Source: Candidatus Eiseniibacteriota bacterium (GTDB taxonomy: Bacteria; Eisenbacteria; RBG-16-71-46; CAIMUX01). From it: DNA of 64,000 nucleotides. The position numbers and the translations under genes were made by a program. The stretch spans positions 186,001-250,000 of the forward strand of contig JACKCR010000003.1 of the NCBI GenBank assembly GCA_020633975.1, written 5' to 3'. Shown here piece by piece: positions 34,503 through 43,442 of this stretch. The notes below the pieces were generated by a model. It saw only the letters and a list, made by a program, of their open reading frames with translations. It searched no databases and was not told the origin of the DNA. How positions within the stretch are numbered: the stretch's first letter is position 1; each line of letters starts with the position of its first letter.

Positions 34503-35138
34503 ATGAGTGCGAAGAAGACGAAGCTGAAGTTCCGGTCGGAAGTCACGAGAGACCGGCTGCAAGAGGTGCTTGGCCAACTCGCGAACGCCGTCGAGGCGGG
34601 TGTCGTTCAGGTGCGGGTGGACGGCGAAGAAGTCCGTCTCCGTCCCGGCTACGACGTGAAGCTCGAGCTCGAAGCCCGAACCGACGCCGACGAGGAGAGC
34701 CTCTCCCTCCAGATCCGTTGGACTCCAGCACCCACCGGATCACTCCGGATCGACGGCTCGGAACTCGCGGTCGATTGGGACGAGTCGGCAACACCGGAGG
34801 CCGTGGCGGGGACGATGGCGGAGACGATGTCCGACGCAACTCCGACCGGCGTCACTCAGAGTGCAATGCCGCTGCGCGAAGTCCTAGGTCTCGCGGCGAA
34901 TCATTGGACTCACCAGGAACTCTACGCGAAGGCGCAAGAGATCGAGATCGATGGCCGCTCCGGCCTCCATAAGGAAGCGCTCATCGAAGCCCTTCTGGAC
35001 CACGGACACACCCCGATGACTTGGCCGATGGAAGAGATCCTCGGCAAGTTGCGGAAGGCGGAGATCACCGGGCGGCCGGACATGGACCGACACGAGATGA
35101 TCGAAGCGCTCGCGGAGGCCCAGGTCGCGGCAGAGTAG
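34503..35138 (+). CDS. Amphi-Trp domain protein with two Rho-N/SAP-like C-terminal modules
   Basis: The 211-residue protein has AAGGA 4 bases before its ATG. Residues 1-75 match the amphi-Trp domain (KLKFRSEVTRDRLQEVLGQL, then VQVRVDGEEVRLRPGYDVKL and LQIRW), a small domain of unknown role. After a flexible Ala/Thr linker, two similar helical modules occur: NHWTHQELYAKAQEIEIDGR with SGLHKEALIEALLDHG, and EEILGKLRKAEITGRPDMDR with HEMIEALAEAQ. These resemble Rho-N/SAP-type nucleic-acid-binding repeats. It may therefore bind DNA or RNA, but this is inferred. It converges with argJ, 3 bases apart. Confidence 0.75.
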   Translation: MSAKKTKLKFRSEVTRDRLQEVLGQLANAVEAGVVQVRVDGEEVRLRPGYDVKLELEARTDADEESLSLQIRWTPAPTGSLRIDGSELAVDWDESATPEAVAGTMAETMSDATPTGVTQSAMPLREVLGLAANHWTHQELYAKAQEIEIDGRSGLHKEALIEALLDHGHTPMTWPMEEILGKLRKAEITGRPDMDRHEMIEALAEAQVAAE

Positions 35139-35141
35139 ACT

Positions 35142-36353
35142 CTAGGTCGTGTACTCCGCGTTGATCGTCACGTACTCGTGCGTGAGATCCGTCGTCAGCA
35201 TGGACGCACCCGACACGCCGGCCCCGAGGTCGATTCTCGCGGTCACCTCGGGTTCAGCGAAGATCGACTCGCGTTCCTTCTCCGAGATCGGGGTCGGTGC
35301 GCCCTGAGAGTAGACCGTCGCCCCTCCGAGAGTGAGCGTGATTCTCTTCGGGTCGAGCGGCACGCCTGCGTTCCCGGCGGCCGCAATGAACCGGCCCCAG
35401 TTCGGGTCCCGGCCAGCGACGGCCGTCTTCACGAGAAGCGAGGCCGCGATGCTCCGTGCGACCTTCGTCGCCGCCTCGTCGCTCGGCGCGTTCACTACTT
35501 CCACTCGCAGCATCATGCTCATGCCTTCCCCATCGGCAACGATCTGCTCGGCAAGCCGCCGACAAACCGCCTCCATGCCCGCCCGGATCGCCGCGTGTCT
35601 CGCTTCGTCGGTAGCTCTGAGGCTTTGTTCGTTCCGCGGCCTCGCAAAGACCAGCACAGCGTCGTTCGTGCTCGTATCCCCATCGACGGAGATCTGGTGA
35701 AAGGAGCGGTCGACCGAACCGCGGAGCATCTCACCCAGGACGTCCGAAGGCACATCGGCGTCCACCGTCAGGATACCGAGCATCGTGGCCATGTTCGGAT
35801 GGATCATTCCCGACCCCTTGGCGACGCCTCCAACTCGGATCGATTCCTCCGTACCCGGGACTCCCACTTCTAGGGACGCCGTCTTGATCCGGGTGTCCGT
35901 AGTGAGAATGGCGTGGGCGAATGGAGAGTCCGATTCGCCCGAGAGCCGGGCCGCAGCCTCGTCGATACCGGTGAGGACGTCGTCGATCGGAAGGGGGACA
36001 CCGATGACTCCGGTCGAGAGGACGAGAGCAGGTCCCCCACACGCAGCGTCCAGCTTCGCGATCATCTGCTTGGCGTGGTCGTGTCCTGACTCTCCGGTCA
36101 GCGCATTCGCGTTGCCCGCGTTGATCACGAGAGACTTCGCACGCCCGATCCGAGAGATCCGCTCGCGTGTCTCGACGACCGGAGCTGCTGGGAACGCGTT
36201 CCTCGTGAACACACCGGCGACCGTACAGTCTCGATCGGCGACGAGGACGCCCAGATCGTCCCGCACTCCGTCGTAGAATCCGCAGCGCGCACTTCCCACT
36301 CGGAACCCAGGAACAGAGAGAACGCCGCCTGGGATCGGCTTGATCTCGATCAT
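35142..36353 (-). CDS. argJ: Bifunctional glutamate N-acetyltransferase / amino-acid N-acetyltransferase
   Basis: The 403-residue ArgJ moves the acetyl group from N-acetylornithine to glutamate (and may use acetyl-CoA), recycling it in arginine synthesis. The self-cleavage motif is intact: KGSGMIHPNMATMLG, with cleavage expected between Ala189 and the nucleophile Thr190. CTVAGVFTRNAFPAAPV and VINAGNANALTG at the N-terminus and DPNWGRFIAAAGNAGV near the C-terminus are conserved. It is the last gene of the arg operon, overlapping the GNAT gene by 4 bases. Cytosolic. Length is normal. Confidence 0.97.
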   Translation of the reverse strand: MIEIKPIPGGVLSVPGFRVGSARCGFYDGVRDDLGVLVADRDCTVAGVFTRNAFPAAPVVETRERISRIGRAKSLVINAGNANALTGESGHDHAKQMIAKLDAACGGPALVLSTGVIGVPLPIDDVLTGIDEAAARLSGESDSPFAHAILTTDTRIKTASLEVGVPGTEESIRVGGVAKGSGMIHPNMATMLGILTVDADVPSDVLGEMLRGSVDRSFHQISVDGDTSTNDAVLVFARPRNEQSLRATDEARHAAIRAGMEAVCRRLAEQIVADGEGMSMMLRVEVVNAPSDEAATKVARSIAASLLVKTAVAGRDPNWGRFIAAAGNAGVPLDPKRITLTLGGATVYSQGAPTPISEKERESIFAEPEVTARIDLGAGVSGASMLTTDLTHEYVTINAEYTT

Positions 36354-36823
36354 CGTGACATCTCCTGATTACGTCGACGCATCGGAATCCGTTTTCGCGT
36401 GCGGGCGCTTGCCGCACCGGACTCCCACGGAACGCCGATCGGAACGAATCCGAGTCGGCGGAAGAAGCGAGGATGCCGAGTCACGCAGCAGACGTCACCG
36501 TCGCCGACCCCTCCGTTTGCCAGGAGGTGGGACACCAGTTCCTGACCGACGCCCGAGCCGCGCGCACCGGGCTCGACGATGACGCTTCGAAGCTCATATC
36601 GACCGTCATCCATCTCGACGAGTGCCGCGGAGGCGAGGATCGGACCTCCGTCGTCACGTCTCGCCACCCAGATCTGGTCCCGACGCTCCCACAACTGTTC
36701 CACGGTCTGCGGAATGCAGTCGGGCACGGCCCGAAGAAGGAGTTCGGAGACTTCGGCGAGGTCTGCGGTTCTGGCTCTGGAGACGAGGAGAGGTTCGCGG
36801 GACGCCGCGAGTGCGGTGGTCAT
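36350..36823 (-). CDS. GNAT acetyltransferase, ArgA-like (short N-acetylglutamate synthase candidate)
   Basis: The 157-residue protein has a GNAT acetyl-CoA motif (VIVEPGARGSGVGQELVSHL, matching the R/Q-x-x-G-x-G/A loop) and FFRRLGFVPIG, close to the HPFFEKLGF block of the ArgA acetyltransferase domain. It lacks the amino-acid-kinase domain of classical ArgA, so it resembles the short-form N-acetylglutamate synthases. Its place between argD and argJ, with 4-base overlaps on both sides, supports a role in making N-acetylglutamate to prime the ArgJ cycle. The tail after residue 135 is basic. Confidence 0.8.
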   Translation of the reverse strand: MTTALAASREPLLVSRARTADLAEVSELLLRAVPDCIPQTVEQLWERRDQIWVARRDDGGPILASAALVEMDDGRYELRSVIVEPGARGSGVGQELVSHLLANGGVGDGDVCCVTRHPRFFRRLGFVPIGVPWESGAASARTRKRIPMRRRNQEMSR

Positions 36824-38196
36824 TGCTCCGCTCCCTGTTCGGCCCGTTCGATCGCGTTGCGGAAGCGCCGAACCGCCTCTTCGATCTCACCGTCCGTCAC
36901 GACGAGAGGAGGAAGGAAACGGACGACATCGTCACCGGCGGGAACGAGCAGGAAGTTCTGGTCGAACGCCGCACGCACGACCGCGGCTGCGGGAACGCTG
37001 CACCGGGCTCCAACCATGAGGCCCCGGCCACGAACTTCCGTCACGCCGGGCGTTCCGCGTAGCGCGTCCCGGAGAACCATTCCTTTCCTTCGGACTTCGG
37101 CGAGGAGTTCGGGACTGCTCGCCCGGCGAACCACTTCGACTCCTGCCCGGCACACGACCGGACCGCCGCCAAACGTGGAGCCGTGACAGCCTGGCGTCAC
37201 GTGCTTCGAGGCTCGGTCGGTTGCGAGTACGGCACCGATCGGGAGCCCAGCGGCGAGGGGCTTCGCGAGCGTCATCAGATCGGGCTCGACGCCGGACGCT
37301 TCGTGCGCCCAGAGCGTACCGGTTCGGCCGAGACCGCACTGGATCTCGTCGAAGATCAGAAGCGCACCCGTCTCGGTACATCGCTTCCTGAGCGCCTGCA
37401 GCCATTCCGCTGGAGCGACTCGGATTCCCGACTCACCTTGGATCGGTTCGACCAGGACTCCCGCCGTCCGCGGACCGATCTCTTCGAGAGCCTCGATACT
37501 TCCCATCGGGAGTCGGCGAAACGCCTCCGGCAGCGGACGGAACGGAGCCTTGATCTGCTCCTTGTCGGTTGCTGCGAGGGCACCGAAGGTTCGTCCGTGG
37601 AACGCTCCTTCGAAGGAGAGGATCTCACGACGTTCTTTGTTCCCTGCATGGAGCCTGGCCAACTTGATCGCCGCCTCGACGGCCTCCGCCCCACTGTTCG
37701 CGAAGAACACCTTGTCGGCAAACGATCGGGAGACGAGTTCGTCCGCGAGTTCGATGGCCGGGGCGGTGTGATAGAGGTTCGAGACATGGATGAGTCCGGA
37801 CACGGACGCGACTGCCCGCTCGACGATGCCGGACCCGTGACCGAATGCGTTGACGGCGATTCCGCTCGTGAAGTCCAGGTACTCGGCGCCATCCGCGCTC
37901 GTGAGTGTGGATCCCTGGCCCCAGACGAACAGCACGTCGGGTCGAGCGTAGACGGGGAGCAGCACCTCGTCCGCCCTGGAGAGGAGAGACGCGCTGGGGA
38001 TTTCGGACGGGTCATCCGTCGCGGTCGTCCTCGACTGCGAGGTGGTCCTCGTCTGCGTCGCCCTCGTCTGCGTCGCCCCTGTCTCCGTCGCCGTACCTGC
38101 CGACGTCGTCGGTTCTGTCCCTGACGTCGTTCGTCCGGATCTATTCGACCGCTCGGTCGACGGTTTCAGCGATTCCTTCGTGATCGTGTCCTTCAT
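36820..38196 (-). CDS. argD: Acetylornithine aminotransferase with Thr-rich N-terminal extension
   Basis: The 458-residue protein is a class III aminotransferase using pyridoxal phosphate to make N-acetylornithine. Key parts are GSTLTSADGAEYLDFTSGIA, FFANSGAEAVEAAIKLAR, EGAFHGRTFGALAAT, IFDEIQCGLGRTG (cofactor Asp283) and the Schiff-base Lys312 in LMTLAKPLAAGLPIG. Residues 1-70 are an unusual extension rich in Thr, Ser and Gln with short repeats (ATQTRATQTRTT) absent from normal ArgD (about 390-400 residues). It overlaps argB and the GNAT gene by 4 bases each. The extension is probably a disordered tail and should not disturb the active site. Confidence 0.96.
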   Translation of the reverse strand: MKDTITKESLKPSTERSNRSGRTTSGTEPTTSAGTATETGATQTRATQTRTTSQSRTTATDDPSEIPSASLLSRADEVLLPVYARPDVLFVWGQGSTLTSADGAEYLDFTSGIAVNAFGHGSGIVERAVASVSGLIHVSNLYHTAPAIELADELVSRSFADKVFFANSGAEAVEAAIKLARLHAGNKERREILSFEGAFHGRTFGALAATDKEQIKAPFRPLPEAFRRLPMGSIEALEEIGPRTAGVLVEPIQGESGIRVAPAEWLQALRKRCTETGALLIFDEIQCGLGRTGTLWAHEASGVEPDLMTLAKPLAAGLPIGAVLATDRASKHVTPGCHGSTFGGGPVVCRAGVEVVRRASSPELLAEVRRKGMVLRDALRGTPGVTEVRGRGLMVGARCSVPAAAVVRAAFDQNFLLVPAGDDVVRFLPPLVVTDGEIEEAVRRFRNAIERAEQGAEQ

Positions 38197-38951
38197 ATCA
38201 GCACCGCCTCCGTTGCGGTTCCACTAGCGAGCGTTTCGAGGTTTCCGACGCGTACCGTGCGGACTCCGGATTCGAGTGCAACCCGTGCGGCGCGGATCTT
38301 TGGGATCATTCCTCCGCGCACGATTCCGTCCTGGATCAAGGTCTCCGTGTCATCTGGAGTGAGAGAGCGGATCACTTGGTTCTCTCTCAGCACTCCCGGT
38401 TCCGACGTGACGAAGTCGAGCGTCGTCGCGTCGAGCGCGATCGCGATCGCTTGGGCGGCAACGTCTGCGTTGACGTTGACCGGAGTCCCGTTCGGTCCGA
38501 TCGCCACCGGGGCCACGACGGGGACGTAGTCGAGGTCGATGAGTCGAAAGAGAAACCCGGGCTGCACCTCAGGCGTGTCTCCGACTTCGCCGAATCGGTT
38601 TCTGTCGAGATAGGGGGCCCGTAGGATCCCACCATCGATCCCCGATGCCCCGACCGCACGCAGTCCGGCTCGCTGGAGTCGAGCGACGATCCTCTTGTTG
38701 AGCAAGCCGCAGAGAACCATGACCACTAGGTCGATGCTGTCTCCGTTCGTGACGCGAAGTCCGTCGACCACCTCGAAGCCCAGGCCGAGACGATCATGGA
38801 GTGACGCGATGTCGGGCCCACCTCCATGGACGATGAGGGCAGCGTCCCCTCGTTCGATGATCGACTCCGTGTTGTGGACGAGCGTGGATAGGAACGACGT
38901 GTCCGTGAGGCCTGCTCCTCCGACTTTGATGACCGTTAGTTGGCGACCCAT
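38193..38951 (-). CDS. argB: Acetylglutamate kinase
   Basis: The 252-residue protein has the amino-acid-kinase fold: [10 protein letters not shown] at the N-terminus (phosphate-binding Lys), LIVHGGGPDIASLHDRLGLG (the GGG motif of NAG kinases), GVPVNVNADVAAQAIAIAL and GGMIPKIRAARVALESGVRT. It phosphorylates N-acetylglutamate, the second step in arginine synthesis. No N-terminal extension for arginine feedback (as in hexameric enzymes) is present. It is second in the operon: its start lies inside the last 16 bases of argC and its stop overlaps argD by 4 bases. Confidence 0.95.
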   Translation of the reverse strand: MGRQLTVIKVGGAGLTDTSFLSTLVHNTESIIERGDAALIVHGGGPDIASLHDRLGLGFEVVDGLRVTNGDSIDLVVMVLCGLLNKRIVARLQRAGLRAVGASGIDGGILRAPYLDRNRFGEVGDTPEVQPGFLFRLIDLDYVPVVAPVAIGPNGTPVNVNADVAAQAIAIALDATTLDFVTSEPGVLRENQVIRSLTPDDTETLIQDGIVRGGMIPKIRAARVALESGVRTVRVGNLETLASGTATEAVLI

Positions 38952-40084
38952 GTTGCAGGCCTCCTTTCCTCCGCCTCAGCAGTGGCCTTCGTAGTGGCAT
39001 CGGCCGCTCTGGACGGCAACGTTTGCATAGCGGAAACGTGCGGCAGTCCCATCGTCTCCTCGAGGGAAAGCGCCACGTTCATGTTCTGGATGGCTTGGCC
39101 GGCAGCACCTTTGAGAAGGTTGTCGATTGCGCTCACGATCACGACCCGCTCCGATCCTTTGACCGCGTGGACCGAGAGGTGACAGGAGTTCGTCTGCTCG
39201 ACCGCACGAACGCCGGCGGTGTCTCCTTCCGGCAGCACCTCGACGAACGGCGCCGACTCGTAGGACTCCGAGAGCTGGGATCTCACCTCCGCAGCCGGCA
39301 ATGGAGTCCCTAGGAAGATGGTGGAGACGATTCCGCGACGGATCGGCACGAGATGGGGCACGAAGACGAGGTCCACCGGAGCGGAGTCCCCGACGGCGTC
39401 GAGGAACTGAGCCATCTCCGGAGCGTGTCGATGCTCGCCGACCTTGTAGGGCCGGACGTCTCCGTCCACTCGACAGAAGTGTGTCGTGTCGGTCGGTTCA
39501 CGGCCTGCACCGGAGACACCCGACTGCGAGCTGACGAAGCAGTCCCGCAATCCTCCCCGCGATCTCAGGGTTCGCGCCAACGGCCCCAAGGCGAGCGCGA
39601 CAGACGTGGCGTAGCACCCAGGGTTCGCAACAAACCGGCACTCCTTGAGTAGAGGACGCGCGAACTCCGTGATCCCGTAGAGCGCGGTCCCAGCGAGTCG
39701 CTCGTCACGAGGTGTTCCGTACACGTCTTCATGCAGTTGCCGGTCCTTGAGACGGTGGTCTCCGGACATGTCGATGACTCGGCAGCCGCTCGAAACGAGA
39801 CTTCCCGCGACCGTAGATGCTCGGCCCGGAGGCAGTGCCAGAAACGCTAGATCGATGCGGTCTGGAGTGAGTCCCCCCGGTGTGGAGAGTGGGATTGGCG
39901 GCATTCCGTCCACGCAATCCGCGAGCTGACGGCCAGCTGCGGATGAGGATCCGGCAAACGCCAGCTCCACGCCTGGATGACTCCAGAGCAAACGACAGAG
40001 CTCACTTCCCACGTATCCTGTTGCGCCCATGACCGCGACGCGCGGTGTCTCTCGATGTCTCCAACCTTCGGCAGTGAGTGTCAT
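38936..40084 (-). CDS. argC: N-acetyl-gamma-glutamyl-phosphate reductase
   Basis: Starting at ATG 40084 (AAGGA 5 bases upstream) the protein has 382 residues; a longer open frame exists upstream but reads into the spacer. [19 protein letters not shown] is the NADPH site, and [16 protein letters not shown] carries the catalytic Cys157. DFVPHLVPI-like and [10 protein letters not shown] blocks are present. The C-terminus runs about 30 residues past the usual end ([20 protein letters not shown]), again low in complexity. It is the first gene of the arginine operon (argC, argB, argD, GNAT, argJ) and diverges from a sigma54-type regulator. Confidence 0.95.
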   Translation of the reverse strand: MTLTAEGWRHRETPRVAVMGATGYVGSELCRLLWSHPGVELAFAGSSSAAGRQLADCVDGMPPIPLSTPGGLTPDRIDLAFLALPPGRASTVAGSLVSSGCRVIDMSGDHRLKDRQLHEDVYGTPRDERLAGTALYGITEFARPLLKECRFVANPGCYATSVALALGPLARTLRSRGGLRDCFVSSQSGVSGAGREPTDTTHFCRVDGDVRPYKVGEHRHAPEMAQFLDAVGDSAPVDLVFVPHLVPIRRGIVSTIFLGTPLPAAEVRSQLSESYESAPFVEVLPEGDTAGVRAVEQTNSCHLSVHAVKGSERVVIVSAIDNLLKGAAGQAIQNMNVALSLEETMGLPHVSAMQTLPSRAADATTKATAEAEERRPATWVAN

Positions 40085-40203
40085 TCGGTTCCTTCCCTTT
40101 TGCCGACCACGGTCTTCCGATAGTCTTCCGAGTCGTTGTGTGTCCACCAACTCGTGTGGCAAGCGACGTGCCGAAGGCCCAAAGCAACGGCCTACGCGGC
40201 CTT

Positions 40204-40221
40204 TGGGACATCTGTGTCCCA
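40204..40221. promoter_or_regulatory. 18-bp palindrome in the argC / sigma54-regulator spacer
   Basis: TGGGACATCTGTGTCCCA is a 7-bp perfect inverted repeat around TCTG. A lone half-site TGTCCCA recurs at about 40270, 20 bases before the regulator start. It lies in the 205-base divergent spacer, so it could be an operator for either gene, for example an autoregulatory site of the regulator. It does not match the E. coli ARG box. Function is inferred. Confidence 0.45.
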
Positions 40222-40289
40222 TCCCTGAGTGCCTACTGGTTCGGGGAGGAAGAGGAAATGAGACACGCCTGTCCCACAATGGAGACGCC

Positions 40290-41801
40290 ATGCCGCCCAC
40301 GACGAGCCCTCGCGTCGACTCGATCATCGTCTGGTCAGTAGGTTGTCAGGAGATCAGCCCGGAGCTCCGCGCCCGAGGGTTCGTTACGAAGTCCTGGCGG
40401 AGCGTGGACGCACTCCTCAAGGCCCCGAGAAGCGAAGACGGCCTTCGCGCGATCGTCCTGCACGACGAGGCGCTCGGCGATCGCGCACTCGAACCGGTGA
40501 TCCGAAGCCTCCGGAGCCGGTTCCCCTTCGTCGACGCCCTCCTCTGGGGGCCCGGTGCATCCGCGGGACGAGTGCGCGCGGCGCTTCGCGCGGGCTTCCA
40601 CGACGTCGTCCTAAGCCGGACACCTCGAAGGGTCTCAACCTCCGTGGGCGAAGTGATCGAGAAGCAGAGATACCTACCACGCATGCGTCGGGCACGGTAC
40701 GACGGCGCAAAGACCCGTTTCGAGGGCCTCCTCAGCCGAAGCCGAGCGATGTGGGACGTGTTCGACGCTTGCGAACGGATCGCCCGGACCGACGCCACCG
40801 TCCTCGTCCTCGGAGAGACGGGAACGGGCAAGGAACTCGTCGCGAGAGCCATTCATCGACGATCGGACCGTAGTGGACGGTTCGTCGCGATCAACTGCGG
40901 GGCCATTCCTGCCGGCCTCGTCGACTCGGAGTTCTTCGGGCACAAGAAGGGAGCATTCACCGGCGCAACCGGCGACAAGCTCGGGCTCTTTCGGCACGCC
41001 GAAGGCGGCACGCTCTTCCTCGATGAGATCGGGAACCTCTCCATGGAGGGACAATCCAGCCTCCTGCGAGTGCTACAGGAAGGTCGGATCCGGCCGGTGG
41101 GAAACCAAGACGAGATTCCAGTCGATGTCCGCGTCGTCGCCGCCACGAGTACGCCACTCGAAGAGGAGGTCCGGAACGGCAAGTTCCGCGAGGACCTGTA
41201 CTACCGGCTCGACGTCATCCAGCTCGTCTTGCCGGCTCTGAGAGAACGGCAGGAAGACATCCTCTTCCTCTTCGCCCACTTCGCCAGCCGCGCAGCCAAG
41301 CAGTACAAGGTCACCCGTCCCGACGTCAGCGATGGATTCCTCGAGGAGCTCATCTCGTACCAGTGGCCGGGCAACGTTCGAGAGCTCGAGAACTTCACCG
41401 AGCGACTGATACTCTCCTCCACTTCGGAAGCGACTCTCACCCGAAAGCACTTTCGCCGGCTCTCTCGACAGAAGACAGAGCACGAGACGACGCCCGTTCG
41501 CGAAACCTCCGGCGCGAAGGCAGCACCGTCGCGGACGCCTTCCGCACTTGGACTCCGCGACTGGAACTGGGGAACTGGAACTGAAGTCGACATCTCGGCT
41601 CCCCTGGACGAGAACGTCCGAAGGGTCGTCGAGTCGACGGAACGGAGCTACCTCCGTGCATGCCTCGCACAGTGCGAGGGACGGGTGGGAGCCGCCGCAA
41701 ACGTCGCCGGCATCAGTCGCAGGACACTCCTTCGGAAGATGAACCAGTACGGACTCAGCAAGGAGGAGTTTCGGGGCGGAGCGAGCGAAGAAAGCGAGTA
41801 A
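40290..41801 (+). CDS. Sigma54-dependent transcriptional activator with Fis-type HTH
   Basis: The 503-residue protein starts at ATG 40290 (GGAG, 5-6 base gap). Residues 1-130 resemble a response-regulator receiver fold ([30 protein letters not shown]), but no clear phosphoacceptor Asp pair is seen, so it may be phosphorylation-independent. The AAA+ core has Walker A GETGTGKE (about 175-182), the sigma54-contacting loop GAFTGA (about 221-226), [10 protein letters not shown] (Walker B) and [10 protein letters not shown]. The C-terminus is a Fis-type helix-turn-helix ([20 protein letters not shown]). It activates sigma54 promoters; targets are unknown, and the divergent arg operon is one candidate. 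A weak sigma54-like site (TGGCA...TGCC, GG-GC spacing correct) lies at 40157-40172. Confidence 0.93.
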   Translation: MPPTTSPRVDSIIVWSVGCQEISPELRARGFVTKSWRSVDALLKAPRSEDGLRAIVLHDEALGDRALEPVIRSLRSRFPFVDALLWGPGASAGRVRAALRAGFHDVVLSRTPRRVSTSVGEVIEKQRYLPRMRRARYDGAKTRFEGLLSRSRAMWDVFDACERIARTDATVLVLGETGTGKELVARAIHRRSDRSGRFVAINCGAIPAGLVDSEFFGHKKGAFTGATGDKLGLFRHAEGGTLFLDEIGNLSMEGQSSLLRVLQEGRIRPVGNQDEIPVDVRVVAATSTPLEEEVRNGKFREDLYYRLDVIQLVLPALRERQEDILFLFAHFASRAAKQYKVTRPDVSDGFLEELISYQWPGNVRELENFTERLILSSTSEATLTRKHFRRLSRQKTEHETTPVRETSGAKAAPSRTPSALGLRDWNWGTGTEVDISAPLDENVRRVVESTERSYLRACLAQCEGRVGAAANVAGISRRTLLRKMNQYGLSKEEFRGGASEESE

Positions 41802-41908
41802 CTCGCCAACCCTGCGGGCGCACTCAGAGTCGACGGAGCATCACTTCTTCGGAACCGGTCATGTGCCAGACCCGACGGTCGGTTCTGCCGCCCGAGCCCC
41901 GACCTCCA

Positions 41909-42838
41909 TCACACCGATCCGGGCCACTCTCCCCAACCGGTTACGTCCGCCTCGTCCTGTCTTGGCATCGGTTGCTCGTGCTCGTCCGGCCAGCCCAGCC
42001 CGATCACGCCTGCGATGACTGCATGCGCCGGCATCCGGAACTCTTTCCGCACGGCGTCCTCGTCGAAGCCTCCCAACCAGAAGCCCGCCAGGCCCTGACT
42101 GAGGCCGGCGAGCAGCAGCTGATGGGCGAAGATCGTTCCGTTGCGGATGGCGGAGTCGCGCGGATTCTCGTAACAGGAGCGGATGAACGTGATCGTCGCA
42201 TCTCGCTCCTCCGGAGAGCGCTGGCCACTCGCAATCATCTCGTCGGCCGCACGCGGAGCGTCACGGTGAAAGGCCGTCGGATCGACCGCACAGATGACGG
42301 CGAGGGACGCCGCGCTGACGTGCGGCTGGTCCAAGCAGCAGCGCTCGAGCCGCTGACGATCGGCCAGGCTGTGACAGACGACCGGTCGCCACGGCTGCAG
42401 ATTGAACTCCGACGGCGCCGCCAGTGCGGCACGGAGCATTCGGTGTACGAAGTGCTTCTCGATCGGTCGCGTCGAGAAGTGGCGTGTCGTCGAGCGTAAG
42501 TGGAGCGTGTCCAAGAAGCGCGGATGACTGCCCGGCGCCGGACCCTGTACGCCGAGGTGTCCGTTCTCGCGGTAGCTCCACGCCCACGCACGCACCTCCG
42601 GCCTGCTATAAGAACCGAGGACGAACGGGTCGTTCCGAGCGAACGCCTCTGCCTCCGTGAGGCCATAGAAGCGACCGACGATCATCCCGCCATGAGCCGG
42701 GTCCGCAAACGGACCGGCGGCAATGAGCCGACCGTCTCTATCCAGCTGATCGAGGTGTCGGCAATGGTCACGGATCACGTCCACAGGGCGCTTGGCGGTG
42801 GGGTCCGTGGGGTGGAGGAAGATCACGAACTCGGACAT
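41909..42838 (-). CDS. YCII-nitroreductase fusion protein
   Basis: The 309-residue protein joins two domains. Residues 1-95 are YCII-like (FVIFLHPTDPTAKRPVDVIR, HLDQLDRDGRLIAAGPFAD, EAFARNDPF), with the His/Asp pair typical of that fold. Residues 108-309 are a flavin-dependent nitroreductase: LHLRSTTRHFSTRPI, AALAAPSEFNLQPWRPVV (FMN-binding Ser/Asn/Gln), a GLSQGLAGFWLGGF block and AVIAGVIGLGWPDE. It probably uses FMN and NAD(P)H to reduce nitro or quinone compounds. YCII units have been found fused to other enzymes, so a helper role is likely. It sits just after the lipoprotein gene on the same strand (1 base apart). Confidence 0.88.
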   Translation of the reverse strand: MSEFVIFLHPTDPTAKRPVDVIRDHCRHLDQLDRDGRLIAAGPFADPAHGGMIVGRFYGLTEAEAFARNDPFVLGSYSRPEVRAWAWSYRENGHLGVQGPAPGSHPRFLDTLHLRSTTRHFSTRPIEKHFVHRMLRAALAAPSEFNLQPWRPVVCHSLADRQRLERCCLDQPHVSAASLAVICAVDPTAFHRDAPRAADEMIASGQRSPEERDATITFIRSCYENPRDSAIRNGTIFAHQLLLAGLSQGLAGFWLGGFDEDAVRKEFRMPAHAVIAGVIGLGWPDEHEQPMPRQDEADVTGWGEWPGSV

Positions 42839-42839
42839 G

Positions 42840-43340
42840 CTACGGCTCCCGTCGCAAATCGAAGAAGACCCCGTCCCAGGGAGCGAGTGCCCGGTTCGGA
42901 GAGATCACGAGGAGGAGGGCACCCATCGCGCCCCAGTGCGATCCACCACACGAGACTTCTATCACCGTCATCTCTTCCGTTCCCTGCAAGGCAGGGAGGC
43001 TCTCGGAAGGAAGTCGGAACTCCTCAGCGATGAAGCGATCCGCTTGCACAGTTCGGGTCGAGTAGGTCGGAGCGTCGCAACGTTCGCCTGACGACGCCGC
43101 CTCGCCCTCGGTGAGGCGCACGAGTTCGCCATGGTGAGTCGCCGCTTCCGTATCACTCATCGCGCTGATGCCAGGAATGTAGTGACCAACCACCGTCCAG
43201 GTACCGGTCGCCAGTTGAGTGGATCCACTACCCACAGAGGGATCGGGCGAGGCACTCTCCGACTCAGCGGTCCTCTCATCGCTCCCGCATGACGCCAGCA
43301 GCAACGCCATCGCCACGAAGCCTACCGCCCGGCGACGCAT
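42840..43340 (-). CDS. Predicted lipoprotein of unknown function
   Basis: From ATG 43340 the protein has 166 residues; an in-frame ATG at 43379 would add 13. The first 18 residues are a lipoprotein signal (MRRRAVGFVAMALLLASC, lipobox LASC, Cys18). After a Ser-rich spacer comes a compact domain: GTWTVVGHYIPGISAM, ELVRLTEGEAASSGERCD, MTVIEVSCGGSHWGAMGALL and a final LAPWDGVFFDLRRE. Two further Cys could pair. I recognise a recurring unnamed periplasmic family but not its role. It may be in one transcript with the nitroreductase fusion, which starts one base past its stop. Confidence 0.7.
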   Translation of the reverse strand: MRRRAVGFVAMALLLASCGSDERTAESESASPDPSVGSGSTQLATGTWTVVGHYIPGISAMSDTEAATHHGELVRLTEGEAASSGERCDAPTYSTRTVQADRFIAEEFRLPSESLPALQGTEEMTVIEVSCGGSHWGAMGALLLVISPNRALAPWDGVFFDLRREP

Positions 43341-43442
43341 GCTACACTCAGCCACGAGCATCTCCTCGACGACCGTCATGCAACGTCTAGACCTTCCTAC
43401 CCAGAGAATTGGGCACGCAGCAGCGAGCCGTTCGGCACGTGA

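Noticed and set aside
35142-40084. ARG boxes typical of ArgR control upstream of the arg operon
   Set aside because: No AT-rich 18-bp ARG-box-like sequence is visible before argC; the palindrome present is GC-balanced and different.
40157-40172. Sigma54 -24/-12 promoter between argC and the regulator
   Set aside because: GG and GC are correctly spaced, but only a minority of other consensus bases match. One such match in 205 bases is not enough to call a promoter.
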